A stretch of DNA of 6,913 nucleotides from Pseudomonadota bacterium (GTDB taxonomy: Bacteria > Pseudomonadota > Alphaproteobacteria > Rhizobiales > Xanthobacteraceae), in assembly GCA_023433965.1 (NCBI GenBank), contig JAEYTQ010000560.1, positions 1 through 6,913 of the forward strand, written 5' to 3'. Positions 5,219 through 6,913 of this stretch are shown here, one piece after another. How positions within the stretch are numbered: the stretch's first letter is position 1; the number at the start of each line of letters is the position of its first letter. Made by a program: the position numbers and the translations under genes. Under the pieces are notes generated by a model. It ran no database searches. It saw only the letters and a list, made by a program, of their open reading frames with translations, and was not told the origin of the DNA.

Positions 5219-5346
5219 CCCTAATTTTTAAGGTTGATTTTTTCTCTACTCTCGCGCGTGCCAACGGCAAGCGCTGCAAAAGCGCATCGCGCCGCACGGC
5301 AATTCCTAACGATGTGTGAACGTGCGCCGCAACCAGCGAGGAAACG

Positions 5347-6597
5347 TTAACGCGCGTGCCGCGGCAGCTTGGGAAGGAACACCGCGAGCAGTCCGAGCGC
5401 CGGCAAATAGGCGCAGACCTGGTAGACGAACTCGATCGAGGTGTGGTCGGCGAGCTTGCCGAGCACGGCCGCGCCGAGGCCCCCGATGCCGAAGGCGACG
5501 CCAAAAAACACGCCGGAGATCATGCCGAAGCGGTGCGGCACCAGCTCCTGCGCGAACACGATGATCGACGACGTCGTCGAGGAGATGATCAGGCCGATGA
5601 TCACCGACAGCACCGCGCTGGCGTAAAGGCCGGCATAAGGCAGCGCCAGCGTGAACGGCAGCGCGCCGAGGATCGAGATCCAGATCACGATCTTGCGGCC
5701 GAAGCGGTCCCCCAGGGGACCGCCGAGAAACGCACCCACGGCGTTCGCCGCAAGAAAGACGAAGAGATAGATCTGGGCCGCCTGCGTCGACACGCCGAAA
5801 CGGTCGATCAGGTAGAAGATGTAATAGCTCGACAGGCTCGAGACGTAGAGCTGCTTGGAGATCAACAGCGCAACCAGCACGGCGAGCGCCATCCCGACAC
5901 GGCGCGAACTCGGCCCTCCCGGCTGGGTGTGGACGGGCGCCGCCCGCTTCGTCGCGATCTGCGGAGCGTACCAGCGCCCGATGCGCCAGAGGATGAGGAT
6001 CGCGAGGAAGGCGATCGAGGAGAACCAGGCGATGCTGCCTTGCCCGAACGGCACGACGATGAGCGCGGCGAGCACCGGCCCCATCGCGGTGCCGAAACTG
6101 CCGCCGAGCTGGAACACCGATTGCGCAAAGCCGTAGCGGCCGCCGGAGGCGAGCCGCGCGATGCGCGCCGATTCCGGGTGAAACACCGCCGAGCCGAGGC
6201 CGACCAGCGCGGCGGCGACCAGGATGACGATATATTGATGCGCGGCGCTGAGCAGCAGGAGACCGAAGAAGGTCGAGGCCATGCCGATCGCCAGCGAATA
6301 GGGCTGCGCCTTCTTGTCGGTGTAGTGCCCGACCACCGGCTGCAGCAGCGAGGCCGTGAACTGGAACGCCAGCGTGATCATGCCGATCTGTGCGAAGTCG
6401 AGCGCGTAGGTGTCCTTCAGGATCGGATACACCGAGGCGATCAGCGACTGCATGGTGTCGTTGAGGAAATGCGAGACGCTGATGCCGGCGAGCACGACGT
6501 AAGCCGGCACCGCCGCTTTGCCGGCGGCGGGCGTCACGTCGCTGACGACGACGGGCTCGGTCAGCGTTTCCTCTGAGACGACGACAGGCTTGTTCAA
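5347..6597 (-). CDS. fsr: MFS efflux transporter, fosmidomycin-resistance (Fsr) type
   Basis: This is an inner-membrane proton-driven drug exporter of the major facilitator superfamily. E. coli Fsr confers resistance to fosmidomycin, an inhibitor of Dxr in the MEP isoprenoid pathway. The 416-aa length is close to the roughly 400-aa family norm, with about 12 hydrophobic segments. The Fsr-like block HFLNDTMQSL (43-52) is followed by FAQIGMITLAFQFTASLLQP (68-87), the MFS loop GHYTDKKAQPYS (90-101) and HPESARIARLASGGR (140-154). The second-half loop is GGPLGDRFGRK (292-302). A hydrophilic N-terminal extension of about 30 residues precedes TM1. The start appears to be TTG at 6597-6595: GGGA at 6608-6605 is 7 nt upstream, no in-frame ATG occurs before the upstream stop at 6639-6637, and the first internal Met (M49) lies inside TM1. 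The true substrate is unproven. The gene stands alone between glmM and OMP-2. Confidence 0.88.
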   Translation of the reverse strand: MNKPVVVSEETLTEPVVVSDVTPAAGKAAVPAYVVLAGISVSHFLNDTMQSLIASVYPILKDTYALDFAQIGMITLAFQFTASLLQPVVGHYTDKKAQPYSLAIGMASTFFGLLLLSAAHQYIVILVAAALVGLGSAVFHPESARIARLASGGRYGFAQSVFQLGGSFGTAMGPVLAALIVVPFGQGSIAWFSSIAFLAILILWRIGRWYAPQIATKRAAPVHTQPGGPSSRRVGMALAVLVALLISKQLYVSSLSSYYIFYLIDRFGVSTQAAQIYLFVFLAANAVGAFLGGPLGDRFGRKIVIWISILGALPFTLALPYAGLYASAVLSVIIGLIISSTTSSIIVFAQELVPHRFGMISGVFFGVAFGIGGLGAAVLGKLADHTSIEFVYQVCAYLPALGLLAVFLPKLPRHAR

Positions 6598-6611
6598 GGC
6601 AGCATCCCGGC

Positions 6612-6626
6612 GCGGCAGATTGCCGC
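6612..6626. promoter_or_regulatory. GCGGCA-N3-TGCCGC palindrome before the fsr-like gene
   Basis: The arms GCGGCA (6612-6617) and TGCCGC (6621-6626) are perfect complements around GAT. It lies just upstream of the ribosome site of the fsr-like gene, 15 nt before its TTG. It is a candidate operator or mRNA hairpin limiting initiation; no regulator gene is nearby. A TTGACG at 6669-6664 could be a -35, but no good -10 follows at 16-18 nt. Confidence 0.3.
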
Positions 6627-6704
6627 GAGGTGCTGATTACGACGCACGCGACCGTGGGACCATCGTCAATCGCAAATGGCTGGGATGCGAGGGCGCTCTC
6701 GTCG

Positions 6705-6733
6705 CTTACCCTCCCTTGGAGGGGGAGGGTAAG
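6705..6733. repeat. 11-bp perfect palindrome after glmM
   Basis: CTTACCCTCCC (6705-6715) and GGGAGGGTAAG (6723-6733) form a perfect stem with a 7-nt loop, 7 nt after the glmM stop. Neither strand has a T-run, so it is not a standard intrinsic terminator, though it could protect the glmM mRNA 3' end. I recall similar CCCTCCC/GGGAGGG palindromes as common between Bradyrhizobium genes. Its core also appears at 1660-1677. Confidence 0.7.
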
Positions 6734-6739
6734 AGGCCC

Positions 6740-6913
6740 CTACGCCGCCGCTTGGCCCAGCGCCGAGACGATGGTGTCGACGACGTCCTCGACCAGGATG
6801 CGGTCTTCGCCTTCGCCCATGACGCGGATCACCGGCTCGGTGCCGGAGGAGCGGATCAGCAGGCGGCCGTGGCCGTTGAGGCGCTTCTCGCCGTCGGAGA
6901 TCGCCGATTTGAC
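6740..6913 (-). CDS. glmM: Phosphoglucosamine mutase, C-terminal end (runs in from outside the window)
   Basis: GlmM interconverts glucosamine-6-phosphate and glucosamine-1-phosphate in the cytoplasm, supplying UDP-GlcNAc for peptidoglycan and lipopolysaccharide. Only the last 57 codons are present, ending with TAG at 6742-6740. The decisive motif is [27 protein letters not shown] is the phosphate-binding loop of domain 4 in alpha-D-phosphohexomutases, and the continuation IRVMGEG favours GlmM over phosphomannomutase/phosphoglucomutase relatives. The chain ends with a helix ([12 protein letters not shown]) and a short Ala tail. The catalytic serine and metal site lie outside the window. The fsr-like gene follows 142 bp downstream beyond a palindrome, so co-transcription is uncertain. 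Confidence 0.92.
   Translation of the reverse strand, partial: VKSAISDGEKRLNGHGRLLIRSSGTEPVIRVMGEGEDRILVEDVVDTIVSALGQAAA

Larger units (their letters stand above)
5122..5346. other. 225-bp gap between the fsr-like gene and OMP-2
   Basis: No gene is seen. The part from about 5203 to 5245 is clearly AT-richer than its surroundings and holds several TTAA words, a likely promoter region for OMP-2. I cannot fix one -35/-10 pair. A small hairpin (GCGCT 5271-5275 with AGCGC 5281-5285) lies about 60 nt past the fsr-like stop but lacks a T-run, so no intrinsic terminator is seen for that gene. The OMP-2 leader may be about 80 nt or longer. Confidence 0.5.

Noticed and set aside
5356..6576. 406-aa open frame on the plus strand, antisense to the fsr-like gene
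   Set aside because: It mirrors the codons of a well-recognised MFS transporter, and its Arg/Asp/Glu/His-rich composition is typical of antisense frames in GC-rich DNA.
6705..6733. Palindrome as intrinsic terminator of glmM
   Set aside because: There is no T-run after the stem on the minus strand, so I call it a repeat; a role in mRNA 3'-end stability remains possible.
1..6913. tRNA, rRNA, CRISPR, insertion sequence, toxin-antitoxin or phage-defence genes
   Set aside because: I read both strands and saw no cloverleaf, regularly spaced repeats, transposase motifs or terminal repeats; all coding space is accounted for by the nine genes listed.

Overview
The window looks like chromosomal DNA of a high-GC alphaproteobacterium, most likely Bradyrhizobium or a close relative. 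This rests on three things: the serC/serA pair with an alphaproteobacterial-type SerC, two small Omp25/Omp31-like outer-membrane beta-barrel genes, and GC-rich palindromes in the intergenic gaps that resemble those common in Bradyrhizobium. Genus assignment is by recognition, not by a database search. All nine genes lie on the minus strand, so transcription runs from high to low coordinates: glmM (3' end), an Fsr-like MFS exporter, OMP-2, OMP-1, a GST, a GNAT acetyltransferase, a 68-aa unknown protein, serC and serA (5' part).

Right side (about 5122-6913): the last 57 codons of glmM (cell-wall UDP-GlcNAc precursor synthesis) end at 6740. A 142-bp gap with an 11-bp perfect palindrome follows, then a fosmidomycin-resistance-type efflux gene that appears to start with TTG. 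A 225-bp AT-richer gap with a TTAA-N7-TTAA motif (CtrA-type consensus) leads into OMP-2.

Middle (3226-5121): two separate outer-membrane beta-barrel genes are divided by a strong intrinsic terminator (4226-4252) and a cluster of short symmetric DNA elements that probably holds the OMP-1 promoter and operators. Both genes have good Shine-Dalgarno sequences that place their starts downstream of the longest possible ORF start. OMP-1 ends in a classical C-terminal Phe. OMP-2 has a proline-rich linker after the signal peptide and a proline-rich C-terminal tail.

Left side (1-3154): a GST and a GNAT gene 18 bp apart probably form a two-gene operon. The 68-aa unknown gene comes next, and its stop codon overlaps a good sigma70-type -35 box. 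That promoter would drive serC and serA, the phosphoserine aminotransferase and phosphoglycerate dehydrogenase of L-serine synthesis. A composite double-hairpin repeat fills most of the serC-serA gap.

The content is mostly housekeeping and envelope genes. I see no mobile element, CRISPR array, tRNA or rRNA, and no evidence of a new multi-gene system. The points most worth checking are the CtrA-like box, the symmetric elements before OMP-1, the repeat in the serine operon and the small unknown gene.
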